The notes beneath the pieces are model-generated. The model had not been told where the DNA came from. It worked only from the letters and a program-made list of their open reading frames with translations, and did not search any database. A DNA stretch of 64,000 nt, from contig CANNZV010001190.1 in the NCBI GenBank assembly GCA_947561585.1, forward strand, positions 62,001 to 126,000. Direction: 5' to 3'. This document shows positions 47,601 to 58,231 of the stretch, piece after piece. The position numbers and the translations under genes are program-made. The stretch is from Caprella mutica (Eukaryota > Arthropoda > Malacostraca > Amphipoda > Caprellidae). Position 1 is the stretch's first letter, and every line of letters starts with the position of its first letter.

Positions 47601-50600
47601 TCACATTGAAATACTACATACAGTTATTTATTTGAAATGAGATGTATCAATGATCAGTGCTACAATTGACATACGGCAACAAGAAGACTGAAAAACTTTC
47701 ACAAGCAACCTTGCAAGTGAAGGAGTCGAGCATCATTAAAAGAGGGAACACCAAGGTAAAATGAAGGGTAAAATGAAGAGTAAAATGAAGGGTAAAATGA
47801 AGGGTAAAATGAAGTGTAAAATGAAGGGTAAAATGAAGTGTAAAATGAGATGTAAAATGAAGGGTAAAATGAAGGGTAAAATGAAGTGTAAAATGAAGAG
47901 TAAAATGAAGAGTAAAATAAAGTGTAAAATGAAGTGTAAAATGAAGTGTAAAATGAAGGGTAAAATGAAGGGTAAAATGAAGAGTAAAATGAAGAGTAAA
48001 ATGAAGGGTAAAATGAAGTGTAAAATGAAGTGTAAAATGAAATGTAAAATGAAGTGTAAAATGAAATGTAAAATGAAGTGTAAAATGAAGGGTAAAATGA
48101 AGGGTAAAATGAAGGGTAAAATGAAGGGAAAAATGAAGGGTAAAATGAAGTGTAAAATGAAGGGTAAAATGAAGTGTAAAATGAAGTGTAAAATAAAGTG
48201 TAAAATGAAGTGTAAAATAAAGTGTAAAATGAAGGGTAAAATAAAGTGTAAAATGAAGTGTAAAATGAAGTGTAAAATGAAGTGTAAAATGAAGTGTAAA
48301 ATTCATATTCATACCTCCTATTGTGATTTCTCATACATTTATATTAAAGCATCTTTTTTCAATTCATTAAATATCTTACACTTACACATGAAGTGTAAAA
48401 TGAAGTGTAAAATGAAGTGTAAAATGAATTGTAAAATGAAGTGTAAAATGAAGTGTAAAATGAAGTGTAAAATGAAGTGTAAAATGAAGGGTAAAATGAA
48501 GTGCATCTCAATTAAGTTATCAACCACAGTATTCGTTTATACGCAATAGGGAATACCATATAAGAACTTAAGGAATATCAGCACAATATTCGCTGATGAG
48601 CTGTAGCTAGGGAACACACTTTCCAAAAATGTCAAATGATGTAACAAAAAATACTAAATTGTGGAGGTCGAGTGAAGAAATATTTATAGTTACCTCCTAT
48701 TGTGATTTCTCATACATTTATATTAAAGTATCTTTTTTCAATTCATTGAATATCTTACACTTACACATACACCAATTACCGACACTTAGGCTCTAACTAT
48801 GTAGGACTGTTTATTACTGTTAGGTAGGTGCAAAAAAGAGCGACATGTGGGTCAGGATAGTCATCAGCGACGGAGAACACAGACAGCCAAGTTTTAAAGG
48901 AACAAAAAATGGAACACGTTATTGAAATGGATGAAAGAAACTTATACTATAGATAATATGGAATGGGTAATTAATAGAAAATTATATTTTATATTGAAAA
49001 ATAATTATGACCTAATACAATGATATGATGGTTTTATATATAATAAAAAGGCGTATAAAACATACTTAGGGTCTAGATTTCTAATGGAAATATGTAATAG
49101 ACACTCCCATATCACAATATGATCATTTTAAGTATTTAAATAAGGGATAGGTAAGTAGATAAATGAACTATCACGTGTGCTTTTTGTCAACACATTTCTA
49201 AATAAAACATATCTATTAGAACATATCTATTAAATAAAACATATCTATTAGATTTATATTTTCAAAAAATATTTTCCAAAAATTAAATACATAAGAAACA
49301 TTAAAATAAATTAAGTTTTTTTAATCCAAAGGGCAAATCCTTTTACTTTACATGATAAATAAAAATCTATTACGAAAACACTGACAAAAGATTGCATCAT
49401 CTTAATATTAAATAAATTGTCTTTTATATGATTTTCTTATATTTTATAACTAAACACTTTTTGTAAAGAAATATTTCTGTTGAAATAAAAAAGCATATTC
49501 ATTATATAGCACACCAGTACACACTAACTAGTTGTACTAACTAGTTGTACTACTGTCACAGTGAACTATATAACCTATCTAGAGTTAATAGCGGTATGAG
49601 CAATTTAGCAACATACAGGATGTTGTAGTTAACCCATGTATTAACCAATGAACGAGAGGTATATGTAGATACTATTACACATGTATTTAATTAAGTTATT
49701 CCAGTTGTTTAAACATTGCAATACTGCAAGGAAAATACCTCCATACATGTAAAGTACATGGCACAGGTCAGCTGGCAGCAACATATGGGTAAAGTGTTCA
49801 CAGTGATATATTGTGAACATATAGTGAACATGTGTGAACGTCCATGTCACCAGATGTGCTCGAAAAAACTTGTAAATCAAAAGGATATAATCATTCTTTT
49901 TAATTCGTATCGAATGTTTACTTCATTAAATTTTGAAAGTCGTAATCGATGTAGTAACTGATTACACGTATTTTTGTAAATATAACTATATATAATACGT
50001 AAAACTTGTATAAATTGTACAATCAACCGTGTAAATTTTGCACGTAATTTAAACTTTGTACTAAAATGTAAACTTGCAAGCTTTAAATTGTAAACTCTGT
50101 ACCAAATGTAAACTTGCAAGCTTTATACTTATTGTAAACTCTGTACCAAATGTAAACTTGCAAGCTTTATACCAATAGTAAACTCTGTACCAAATGTAAA
50201 CTTGCAAGCTTTGTACTAATAGTAAACTCTGTACCAAATGTAAACTTGCAAGCTTTGTACTAATAGTAAACTCTGTACCAAATGTAAACTTGCAACCTTT
50301 GTACTAATAGTAAACTCTGTACCAAATGTAAACTTGCAAGCTTTGTACTAATAGTAAACTCTGTACCAAATGTAAACTTGCAAGCTTTGTACTAATAGTA
50401 AACTCTGTACCAAATGTAAACTTGCAAGCTTTGTACTAATAGTAAACTCTGTACCAAATGTAAACTTGCAAGCTTTGTACTAATAGTAAACTCTGTACCA
50501 AATGTAAACTTGCAAGCTTTGTACTAATAGTAAACTCTGTACCAAATGTAAACTTGCAAGCTTTATACTAATAGTAAACTCTGTACCAAATGTAAACTTG

Positions 50601-53600
50601 CAAGCTTTGTACCAATAGTAAACTCTGTACCAAATGTAAACTTGCAAGCTTTATACTTATTGTAAACTCTGTACCAAATGTAAACTTGCAAGTTTTGTAC
50701 CAATAGTAAACTCTGTACCAAATGTAAACTTGCAAGGTTTATACCAATAGTAAACTCTGTACCAAATGTAAACTTGCAAGCTTTATACTAATAGTAAACT
50801 CTGTACCAAATGTAAACTTGCAAGCTTTATACTAATAGTAAACTCTGTACCAAATGTAAACTTGCAAGCTTTATACCAATAGTAAACTCTGTACCAAATG
50901 TAAACTTGCAAGTTTTGTACCAATAGTAAACTCTGTAGCAAATGTAAACTTGCAAGTTTTGTACCAATAGTAAACTCTGTAGCAAATGTAAACTTGCAAG
51001 CTTTATACCAATAGTAAACTCTGTACCAAATGTAAACTTGCAAGCTTTATACTTATTGTAAACTCTGTACCAAATGTAAATTTGCAAGCTTTGTACTAAT
51101 AGTAAACTCTGTACCAAATGTAAACTTGCAAGCTTTATACCAATAGTAAACTCTGTACCAAATGTAAACTTGCAAGCTTTGTACTAATAGTAAACTCTGT
51201 ACCAAATGTAAACTTGCAAGCTTTGTACTAATAGTAAACTCTGTACCAAATGTAAACTTGCAAGCTTTATACTAATAGTAAACTCTGTACCAAATGTAAA
51301 CTTGCAAGCTTTGTACTAATAGTAAACTCTGTACCAAATGTAAACTTGCAAGTTTTGTACCAATAGTAAACTCTGTACCAAATGTAAACTTGCAAGCTTT
51401 ATACTAATAGTAAACTCTGTACCAAATGTAAACTTGCAAGCTTTATACTAATAGTAAACTCTGTACCAAATGTAAACTTGCAAGCTTTATACCAATAGTA
51501 AACTCTGTACCAAATGTAAACTTGCAAGCTTTGTACTAATAGTAAACTCTGTACCAAATGTAAACTTGCAAGTTTTATACTAATAGTAAACTCTGTACCA
51601 AATGTAAACTTGCAAGCTTTATACTAATAGTAAACTCTGTACCAAATGTAAACTTGCAAGCTTTGTACTAATAGTAAACTCTGTACCAAATGTAAACTTG
51701 CAAGTTTTATACTAATAGTAAACTCTGTACCAAATGTAAACTTTTCAATATTTGAAATAGAAATAAGTTGATCAATGTTAAAAATTTCTCTCACATCTAC
51801 ATTGCTCTTTTCGATGTCCGGTACTGGCATGTAACATTTCTAGCAGTGTGTGTGTGTACAGTGTGTGATGTACAACAGCTGTACAGAGACAGTGTGTACT
51901 CAGAAATTGTATGACAGGTGTGTACAGTGTATACTGTACAAGTGAACTTACAGATGATAGCTAGGCTGTAACATTAATTCTAAGATACTCTAAATCTAAA
52001 TAGATAAATGTAACAAGAATAAACTATTATATGACAAAATAATAATATCAACCTTTAAGACAATTAATCTAAGTGCTTTAGTTAAAAATATAATTCAAAG
52101 TGAAGCACACAATTAAATATACATAATATCGAAATATAAAATGCAAATAGCGCTAAAATATCGATTAATATAAGCAAAATTATATTAACAGTATACATAC
52201 ATAACTCATTAGCCTGTTATATGATATATAATTATATATCATTAATGTATGTATCATTCCCTAGGTTAAAAGTTTCTATGAAGCTACATAGAGCAAACAT
52301 GGTGATTTCATCTTACATTATACATACATACGTATGTGCTCCATCAACTAAGTTATAGTAGTACACTAAAAAGACACACTCATATAGAGCAAGAAAAGGT
52401 ACAGAATTACCATTAGCGAATATTGGATTACTTAATCAGTGTAAAAGCCATTGAAATAATACATAAACCTATCACACTGTATTTCTTTATAATTATTTTC
52501 TATATTATCATTTTTTCTATGATGATTATATACTATCTTTTGTGAAGTGTTTTGATAGCAGCAGCAACTTTATTTACTATATCACATAATTGTGTCACAT
52601 GCTAACAACATTGATAGGGTTACGAATTATCGGTCAGTTTCACATCTTCGGTCATATAAGAAAAAACAATATCATAATTGATATTTTATTTTTATTATAA
52701 TTGGTATCCATGATACCTGCAGGTATCATGGATACCAATTCTAATAAAAATAAAATAACAATTATGATATTGTTTTTTCTTATATGACCGAAGATGTGAA
52801 ACTGACCGATAATTCGTAATTTCCCCTACGTTTATATAGTTGTTTAATTTTGCTGATCTAGTTTTGGTTGTTTTAAGTAGAGGAGAAAGGCGTTAACTAA
52901 CCAGAGGACTGGCTGGCTGGCTGCATTCTGCTGCATATTTGCCAACTAGTGAATAGCGTTGTATGAAAGCACCCACAGAGCACAGTCTGTAGCTTCTATG
53001 TACGCAGTATACGCTCCTCTATGTTCAGAGATAACACCACAGGGTGGAGATAAGCTATCTTGAGACATATTTCTCTAGAGATATCAGACACACGAAATCA
53101 GAAGTGATCTATTTACTATAGTCTGTAACCTGTTAAGTCCAAATGGCTAATATAAAAGTATGTGAATAAGGCTTGCCTTTCGCCATAACTCATAGTTAAG
53201 GTGAATACCTCTTCACCACTCAATGATGTATTCATTTAGATCTATTGATTTAAAGCTATTAATTCAAAGAAAAATTAACGGTTCGGAGCATCCAACCGTG
53301 AAAAGTAAAAGAAATGATCTAGATAGTGTTATGTCACTAAGTTACTCACATCTGTAGTGACGGAGACGTTGACCTCTTCATATCCCTCTTCAATGCTGTC
53401 CACTATTGACTCGGTGTTAGGTTGAAAGTACACTTGATGCATAATGGGGGTAGCATAGGACACAGCAGAGGAACGAACTACCTCCGCCCCCTTGATAAGC
53501 GTAGCCATACCCCCATGACTGTCCACAATGGCGGTACCTCCTCCAGATTCATACACAGCAGTCGTCACCGTAGCATTATCGGGTGAGCCGGAAGAAGGGA

Positions 53601-54816
53601 CTACGGCCCTAGTTTCTATAACCTCCATGGCTTCCCCCTCCATGGCACCGTTTGAGAATATTTGTGGTTCTGGTGGACTGTATTTGGGCACCAGAGAGCC
53701 GCGTATGATTCGCCCGTTCTCCAAAATTAGCGAATTGTTGTCGGTGGAAGCGAATTGATTGAATGATGTAGTCTCGATGAAACTACCCTGGGGGATGGAA
53801 GCTAGTAAGGTAGGAGTATTCAAAGAACTGACGATCTGCCTGGTGCCTAATGTAGTGATGGTGGTGGGATTTCTAGCTACTTCCTCCCCTGAAGCAAATA
53901 CCAAATTAGTAGTATTGTGATTCTGAGTAGATTCCTTTGATGACATAACAGCTACTGCTATTCTAGGGACAATACTGTAGTCGACAGAGGACTTCTTAAC
54001 CACAGTTACGTTTGGTTCAGTAGGGTTTGTGTAAGTGTCCTCTGTTTGCAAGTCAGAAGCAGGTTTGATAGTTACATAGGAGATAGGAGCAGCTTGTTTA
54101 GAGGCCTCTATTACGTTTCTAGAGATGGCAGTGTTTACAAGTAAGTTGTGACTGCTATCACCGTTAGATAAGTGCTTGAATACTTGAGGTCTCTTCAGAT
54201 AGTTTTTGTTACTATAGAATCTAGTAGCACTAGGACTTGTCTCAGATTTTTTAAATACGCTACTGATCACAGAAACACTGTTTGAACTATTAACACTAAA
54301 CCTCTCTGATTGACTTTTAGTAACGTATGTACCACCGCACAAATTCACACCGTTATTTGCTACGAGAATAGCTTCTACATTTTTCGGTAAGACGTGCAAC
54401 GCAGTGGAGGATGTTGTAGATGCACTTTCACTCGACACTGCAGCAGCACCTTTGGAACTCGTTCCTTGACTCGTAGCGGCTGTTATTGCATGACCGCGTC
54501 TCAGAACAAGAGAGGTCTTTGAACTATCACTGAGCAGCACCTCACCAGCACTACCGACCTCACTCTGTGGAGACGAAGGCAAGACTGTGGTGGCCCCGTC
54601 CGGACCTTCCAGTACCGTCGTACCGTCCAGAGCGCTGTAGAGTGTCGCCGTGGCTCCATCTTCCATTACCAACACCGTGGGCTCCCTGAAACCATTTTGG
54701 CCGGTACTGCATATCACCTTGGTAGTGGTTCTCATCGGTAGTGAGGAGATATTGACGGTATTCAGTAGCTTGGAAGAGATGTTATTGTTTGTAGCTAGAC
54801 TGGAGTAGGTGTTCAT
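38069..54816 (-). CDS. ches-1-like: Forkhead transcription factor, FoxN2/3 (ches-1-like) type
   Basis: Ten coding exons join in frame: 53350-54816, 44953-45196, 41508-41800, 41168-41374 (or 41380), 40877-40948, 40496-40578, 39931-40319, 39412-39473, 38862-39055, 38069-38615, giving about 1,185 residues. The forkhead domain spans about residues 671-761: [51 protein letters not shown], then [35 protein letters not shown] and the MGKGSLW wing are typical of FoxN2/3. [13 protein letters not shown] upstream resembles a FoxN3 motif, and [14 protein letters not shown] follows near residue 1010. The last exon carries basic clusters ([20 protein letters not shown]) that may be nuclear localisation signals. 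The first 489 residues are Ser/Thr/Val-rich with no known domain. Expected: nuclear DNA-binding regulator. The start is the first ATG of exon 1; 5' non-coding exons were not found. Confidence 0.9.
38862..39055 (-). CDS. ches-1-like: Forkhead gene, exon 9
   Basis: 194 nt, [20 protein letters not shown] and [16 protein letters not shown]. Acceptor TTTTTCAG, donor GG|GTGAGA. Confidence 0.87.
39412..39473 (-). CDS. ches-1-like: Forkhead gene, exon 8
   Basis: 62 nt, [20 protein letters not shown]. Acceptor TTTGCAG, donor GTAAGT. Found by splice sites and phase. Confidence 0.8.
39754..39847. mobile_element. Tiny inverted-repeat element bounded by TTAA
   Basis: TTAACCCGTAC at 39754 and GTACGGGTTAA ending 39847, with CTCC inside both ends. 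TTAA boundaries suggest a piggyBac-like derivative, but at about 94 bp this is tentative. In intron 7 of the forkhead gene. Confidence 0.45.
39931..40319 (-). CDS. ches-1-like: Forkhead gene, exon 7
   Basis: 389 nt, starting [20 protein letters not shown]; also [18 protein letters not shown] and [20 protein letters not shown]. Acceptor CTTTCAG, donor C|GTGAGT. Confidence 0.88.
40372..40430. repeat. 59-bp near-perfect hairpin
   Basis: GGGTACATTCCTAGTTCACG and its near-exact reverse complement CGTGAACTAGGAATTTACCC are separated by a short loop region. In intron 6 of the forkhead gene. Could be a minimal palindromic MITE or a structured RNA. Confidence 0.7.
40496..40578 (-). CDS. ches-1-like: Forkhead gene, exon 6
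   Basis: 83 nt, [20 protein letters not shown] then GVHNSRN. Acceptor TTTTCAG, donor GG|GTGAGT, phase 2. Confidence 0.88.
40624..40772. mobile_element. MITE, CAGTRAAACTCCTGAGTTATGA ends
   Basis: Inverted ends CAGTAAAACTCCTGAGTTAT and the reverse complement of ATAACTCAGGAGTTTCACTG, preceded by TA. CAGTNAAACTC ends are common in pogo-like Tc1/mariner derivatives. In intron 5 of the forkhead gene. Confidence 0.75.
40877..40948 (-). CDS. ches-1-like: Forkhead gene, exon 5 (wing of the domain)
   Basis: A 72-nt micro-exon, [20 protein letters not shown] then SLSK, acceptor TTTTCTAG, donor GTGAAT. Too short for an ORF search; identified by motif and phase. Confidence 0.92.
41168..41374 (-). CDS. 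ches-1-like: Forkhead gene, exon 4 (main part of forkhead domain)
   Basis: Encodes [20 protein letters not shown] through [10 protein letters not shown]. Two acceptors six bases apart (CTCCAG at 41381 upward, or GATGCAG) are both in frame, so the protein may or may not include Met-Gln. Donor GTGAGT, phase 0. Confidence 0.92.
41508..41800 (-). CDS. ches-1-like: Forkhead gene, exon 3
   Basis: 293 nt, acceptor CTTTTCAG, donor GTTTGA. Proline/threonine-rich linker directly before the forkhead domain ([25 protein letters not shown]). Confidence 0.88.
41870..42035. mobile_element. Palindromic MITE, family A copy 1
   Basis: GGGTAAGTTACGAATTATCG at the left and GCAACTTACCC at the right, flanked by TA on both sides. 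Internal TTCGGTCATATAAGAAAAAA is mirrored by TTTTTTCTTATATGACCGAA. 166 bp, almost wholly palindromic. Intron 2 of the forkhead gene. Confidence 0.85.
42296..42792. repeat. Purine-only minisatellite (GAGGAGATGGGAAAGAGGAG)
   Basis: Units of 15, 18 and 24 bp built from GAGGAGATGGGAAAGAGGAG, GAGCTGGGAAAGAG and GAGTGAAGAGGATATGGGAA. Strongly purine-biased plus strand. Opens a spurious 111-codon frame. Confidence 0.9.
42793..44952. other. Forkhead intron 2, remainder
   Basis: AT-rich, with a C14 run at about 44026-44039. A single CTACTATGGCCCCACCATAA unit of the 61.5-kb family lies at 44908-44932. An 85-codon plus-strand frame at 44557-44814 has no splice or homology support and is taken as chance. 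Confidence 0.45.
44953..45196 (-). CDS. ches-1-like: Forkhead gene, exon 2
   Basis: 244 nt, acceptor TTTTTGCAG, donor GTGAGT. Serine and acidic stretch ([15 protein letters not shown]), then [17 protein letters not shown], a FoxN-like motif. Confidence 0.9.
45655..45668. promoter_or_regulatory. Palindromic X-box-like site
   Basis: GTTACCAGGGTAAC is a perfect inverted repeat of GTTACC around AG. It resembles an RFX-factor X-box (RYYNYYATRRNRAC) with one mismatch. It lies about 460 bp upstream of exon 2, within the large intron 1. Function unproven; two degenerate matches are expected in the window by chance. Confidence 0.2.
46017..46225. repeat. ~52-bp tandem repeat, four units
   Basis: Units contain AAAACATCGCCAGATACATC, ATTTTAAAGGGTATGAAGGG and ACATATAAAGTG. 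In forkhead intron 1. Confidence 0.9.
46804..46930. mobile_element. Palindromic MITE, family A copy 2
   Basis: CGGTAAGCTATGAATTATCG to GATAATTCGTAACTTACCC, with TTATATGACCGAAGATGTGG inside. Shortest copy, 127 bp. Confidence 0.8.
47262..47412. repeat. ~30-bp minisatellite around CATCATTCAGTGAGTGATAG
   Basis: Four or five units of GATAGTACATATGGCACATC plus ATTCAGTGAGT, imperfect. Related single units (ACTATCAGAGAAAG) occur just upstream. Confidence 0.75.
47757..48302. repeat. 12-bp satellite (AAAATGAAGTGT)n
   Basis: About 45 units of AAAATGAAGKGT with AAG/AGT/GGT variants. As 12 is a multiple of three, all frames stay open and produce artefactual peptides such as (MKGKMKCK)n on the plus strand and (FTLH)n on the minus. 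Confidence 0.95.
48303..48770. repeat. ~76-bp direct duplication separated by a satellite block
   Basis: ACCTCCTATTGTGATTTCTC through CACTTACACAT occurs at 48313-48388 and again at 48692-48768. After the first copy the 12-bp satellite restarts (48389-48501). After the second it does not. Confidence 0.85.
48771..50079. other. Forkhead intron 1, unique AT-rich part
   Basis: No exon recognised. Short open frames at 49.6-50.1 kb lack splice or domain support. Confidence 0.45.
50080..51742. repeat. 44-bp satellite, about 38 units
   Basis: Unit AAACTCTGTACCAAATGTAA followed by ACTTGCAAGCTTTGTACTAA and TAGT. Variation is confined to a few positions (GCTTT/GTTTT, TACTAATAG/TACCAATAG/TACTTATTG). In forkhead intron 1. 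Confidence 0.96.
51743..53349. other. Forkhead intron 1, proximal part
   Basis: (GT)n-rich stretch at 51845-51960, AT-rich filler, and MITE family A copy 3 at 52617-52826. No exon seen apart from the donor of exon 1. Confidence 0.45.
52617..52826. mobile_element. Palindromic MITE, family A copy 3
   Basis: 210 bp, nearly perfect palindrome centred on ATGATACCTGCAGGTATCAT, flanked by TA on both sides. Ends share TTACGAATTATCGGTCAG and CATCTTCGGTCATATAAG with copies 1 and 2. TA flanks and the size suit a mariner-derived MITE. Confidence 0.9.
53350..54816 (-). CDS. ches-1-like: Forkhead gene, coding exon 1 (489 codons)
   Basis: ATG at 54814-54816, donor GTGAGT below 53350, phase 0. An acceptor-like CACACAG lies about 15 nt upstream of the ATG, so a 5' UTR intron is likely. 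Serine, threonine and valine-rich, with [15 protein letters not shown]. Confidence 0.9.
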
Positions 54817-56845
54817 TTCTAAAGATTTCTCTGTGTGTGTACCTGTGCTGGAGAAAAGGAATATCCAATTAATAAAAGTAAATTAATTTACCTACATAAT
54901 ATTACTATCAACACCATTTAATTCTTATAATCAGAGTTCAACCAATGCGTTCAAATGCCTATGAAGCAAATTCCGAATGTCAATAAAATAATAACAAGAA
55001 AAATATTCATCAGCATATTATACAACTACTAACATGAAGAAATCACACATACACACATATTGTGTAAACAATACTTTAAAGAGTTATAAATAGCTCAAGT
55101 TGAATATTTGATTGGTGAAAGGTTCCTAGAGAAAGGAAGATACATCTCATTTTAAATAGCCATCAATATGGTAGAACAACACTATTTCCCACTAAAATAG
55201 ATGGCTAGAGTAGGTACATATGTAGCTACAGGGCGGAAGGTGTGTGAGCGTTAAAAGCGTGCCAAGACTTATTTAACAATTTAGACCTCTTTTAGTATTT
55301 AGCAAATGAGAGAGCTGTGTGAAGTTATCTATCTCACATCTTTACACACACTTATTCATAATTTAGTCATTGAAATAATTGTCCATATCAGAAATATTGC
55401 ATTACTATCAAACATCTTTCAGTACTGATATTAGATGATATGTTTAATTGAAAGCAGTACTTGATAATGACTAGAGTTGTGACAATATGCTTTTAAAATC
55501 ATAGATCTTAAGAATATCATAGACGGAATGGTATCGAATACTGTATACCGCTAGTGTAGAACCATTCAATACTCTTTAATTCTCTCCGTCTATAATAATT
55601 TATCTATGATTTTCAAAGCATACTGTCACAACCCTAATAATTACTATATATGATATTAAAGCATACCGTCACAGCCCTATCACTATACACCACTACATTA
55701 TAGTAACTTTCATCAATGGTGAGTCTCACACTGTTTTATTTAATGAACACTACCGATTATCCGTCACTCACGATATCCCGCCTATCGGTAACGATAAAGT
55801 ATCGCCAGGTGCCGATACAAAAGGTCCTAAGGAGCCGATACACTCACTCACGTCTATTGCCATAGAAACAGACTAAACAAGGATAATGCTAAGGGCAAAG
55901 ACTGCAGTGCCTGCTAAATAGCTACACCTCAACCGACACAGGTAATGAAAACGCTGTTAATGTTGCGAAAAATAATTACTTAGTATAGTATTAGAGAACT
56001 AATTTTTATATAAAAGTTTAGGGATGAATAAATTAAATATTATTATGTAGCTATTTAAATAGTGTAAAATATATTTCATCATTCAAAAATATTAGTTAGG
56101 TTATATCTTGCAATAACAGAATATGAAGATTATTGCTAAAATTTAATTTTTCGAATTTTGATATTACTACATTTTCTTTTTCATTAATAAGTCAAATAGG
56201 TTTTCTTTGGATTTAACTTAAATTAATTGTCATATGTCTTCTATAGTTCATACTGCGAGATGTGCAGGTCAATCACCTCAGGTGAAATATTGAGTGAAGA
56301 GTAAGCTTTTGTCCATTAAAGAGGCTGTCACGAAGCGACAACCATTGAGCAACCCGACCCCCAACTCTCCCAACCCTACCTTGTAATAACAAAGACATAA
56401 TCCCAATTGATAAATTTAGGATACAAAAATTTAATCAAAAACTTCCGAATTTAAAAAAAAAAATTGGGGAAAATACAGTTTAAATAAAGAATGTTTCTTT
56501 TTTTTAACAATCTCCAATTGATAAATTTATGATAAACAAGTTTTAATTAAAATAATAAAAAATATGAAAAATAATTTTGATGGATTAAACTTGTTTCTAG
56601 ATAATTAAATTATTTTTTGTATCTACTGCTACATAAATCTATTCCCACCCTATGAGTACCAGTTTCCAAATGACATCTGTCTACTGTGCCTCGTATGAGC
56701 CGTTACATTTAGAAACCGTGTCCGGGGAGAAAACTGTTCACTTACGACACACCGTTTGTTGTCCAGTTGACGGACAGGTGTAAAACGAACAATCAATATG
56801 TGAGGGGGATACTTTGTTTCCTTTCTATGTAGCACGCAGGGGGAA
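54817..56845. other. Upstream of forkhead coding exon 1
   Basis: No coding exon recognised; may include 5' non-coding exons or promoter. Contains MITE 55474-55634 and the X-box-like ATTGCCATAGAAAC at 55856-55869. Confidence 0.4.
55474..55634. mobile_element. MITE, GAGTTGTGACAATATGCTTT family, copy 2
   Basis: Ends GAGTTGTGACAATATGCTTT and the reverse complement of AAAGCATACTGTCACAACCC, flanked by TA. Inner CGGAATGGT...AATTCTCTCCGTC also pairs. A further end fragment follows at about 55655-55680. Confidence 0.82.
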
Positions 56846-57604
56846 ACATGAACTACGTGGTAGATTAGGTAGATCATGAACTACGTGGTAGATTAGGTAG
56901 ATCATGAACTACGTGGTAGATTAGGTAGATCATGAACTACATGGTAGATTAGGTAGATCATGAACTACATGGTAGATTAGGTAGATCATGAACTACATGG
57001 TAGATTAGGTAGATCATGAACTACGTGGTAGATTAGGTAGATCGTGAACTACATGGTAGATTAGGTAGATCATGAACTACATGGTAGATTAGGTAGATCG
57101 TGAACTACATGGTAGATTAGGTAGATCATGAACTACATGGTAGATTAGGTAGATCATGAACTACATGGTAGATTAGGTAGATCGTGAACTACATGGTAGA
57201 TTAGGTAGATCATGAACTACATGGTAGATTAGGTAGATCGTGAACTACATGGTAGATTAGGTAGATCATGAACTACATGGTAGATTAGGTAGATCATGTA
57301 CTACATGGTAGATTAGGTAGATCATGAACTACATGGTAGATTAGGTAGATCATGAACTACATGGTAGATTAGGTAGATCATGAACTACGTGGTAGATTAG
57401 GTAGATCATGAACTACATGGTAGATTAGGTAGATCATGAACTACGTGGTAGATTAGGTAGATCATGAACTACGTGGTAGATTAGGTAGATCATGAACTAC
57501 ATGGTAGATTAGGTAGATCATGAACTACGTGGTAGATTAGGTAGATCATGAACTACATGGTAGATTAGGTAGATCATGAACTACGTGGTAGATTAGGTAG
57601 ATCT
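56846..57604. repeat. 28-bp satellite (CATGAACTACATGGTAGATT AGGTAGAT)n
   Basis: About 27 units, differing mainly by ACATGG/ACGTGG and CATG/CGTG. Confidence 0.96.
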
Positions 57605-57749
57605 AGGTAATGTTAACTAGATAATATATATTTAATTATTTATTCTTGATTCATGAACAGAGAGTGAAAGAATATTTAGAACAATAGATGATACAACGAA
57701 CGTGAATTTAGAAAAATTTAGATTTGTACGTAAAATATTACCAAGACAA

Positions 57750-58045
57750 GTAGATACGATACTTCAGCGATACGATTATCTCTGTATCCTAGATACGATA
57801 TTATAGCGATTACCTCTGTATCCTAGATACGATATTATAGCGATTATCTCTGTATCCTAGATACGATATTATAGCGATTATCTCTGTATCCTAGATACGA
57901 TATTATAGCGATTACCTCTGTATCCTAGATATGATATTATAGCGATTATCTCTGTATCCTAGATACGGTATTATAGCGATTAACTCTGTATCCTAGATAC
58001 GGTATTATAGCGATTAACTCTGTATCCTAGAAACACTACTGCAGC
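57750..58045. repeat. 34-bp minisatellite
   Basis: About eight units of TAGATACGATATTATAGCGA TTATCTCTGTATCC. Confidence 0.93.
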
Positions 58046-58203
58046 GTATCCATCCCTCTGCCTCGTATCCTAGGTACATGATAAGCAGTGGCAGTTGATA
58101 TGGCACGCGTCCCAACTCAGTTCACTCACGGCACTCATAAAGATCGGAAATCGAACGTTAGATTATCATGCAATTAAATGCGTAATACTGAGTGTGGCAA
58201 ACT

Positions 58204-58217
58204 GTCTCCATAGTAAC
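58204..58217. promoter_or_regulatory. X-box consensus match
   Basis: GTCTCCATAGTAAC fits RYYNYYATRRNRAC exactly, in a less AT-rich stretch (58082-58240) about 3.4 kb upstream of the forkhead ATG. About two exact matches are expected by chance over both strands. Confidence 0.2.
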
Positions 58218-58231
58218 GGACTGAAACGCAC

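Noticed and set aside
47647..48549. Frames of 211-262 codons on both strands
   Set aside because: A 12-bp repeat keeps every frame open; the peptides are (MKCK)n, (FTLH)n and (FYTS)n artefacts.
50783..51117. Frames of 86-96 codons on the minus strand
   Set aside because: Translation of the 44-bp satellite.
55856..58217. Two exact RFX X-box consensus matches upstream of the forkhead gene
   Set aside because: The degenerate consensus has about 2^-16 probability per position, so about two matches are expected in 64 kb on both strands; kept only as low-confidence sites.
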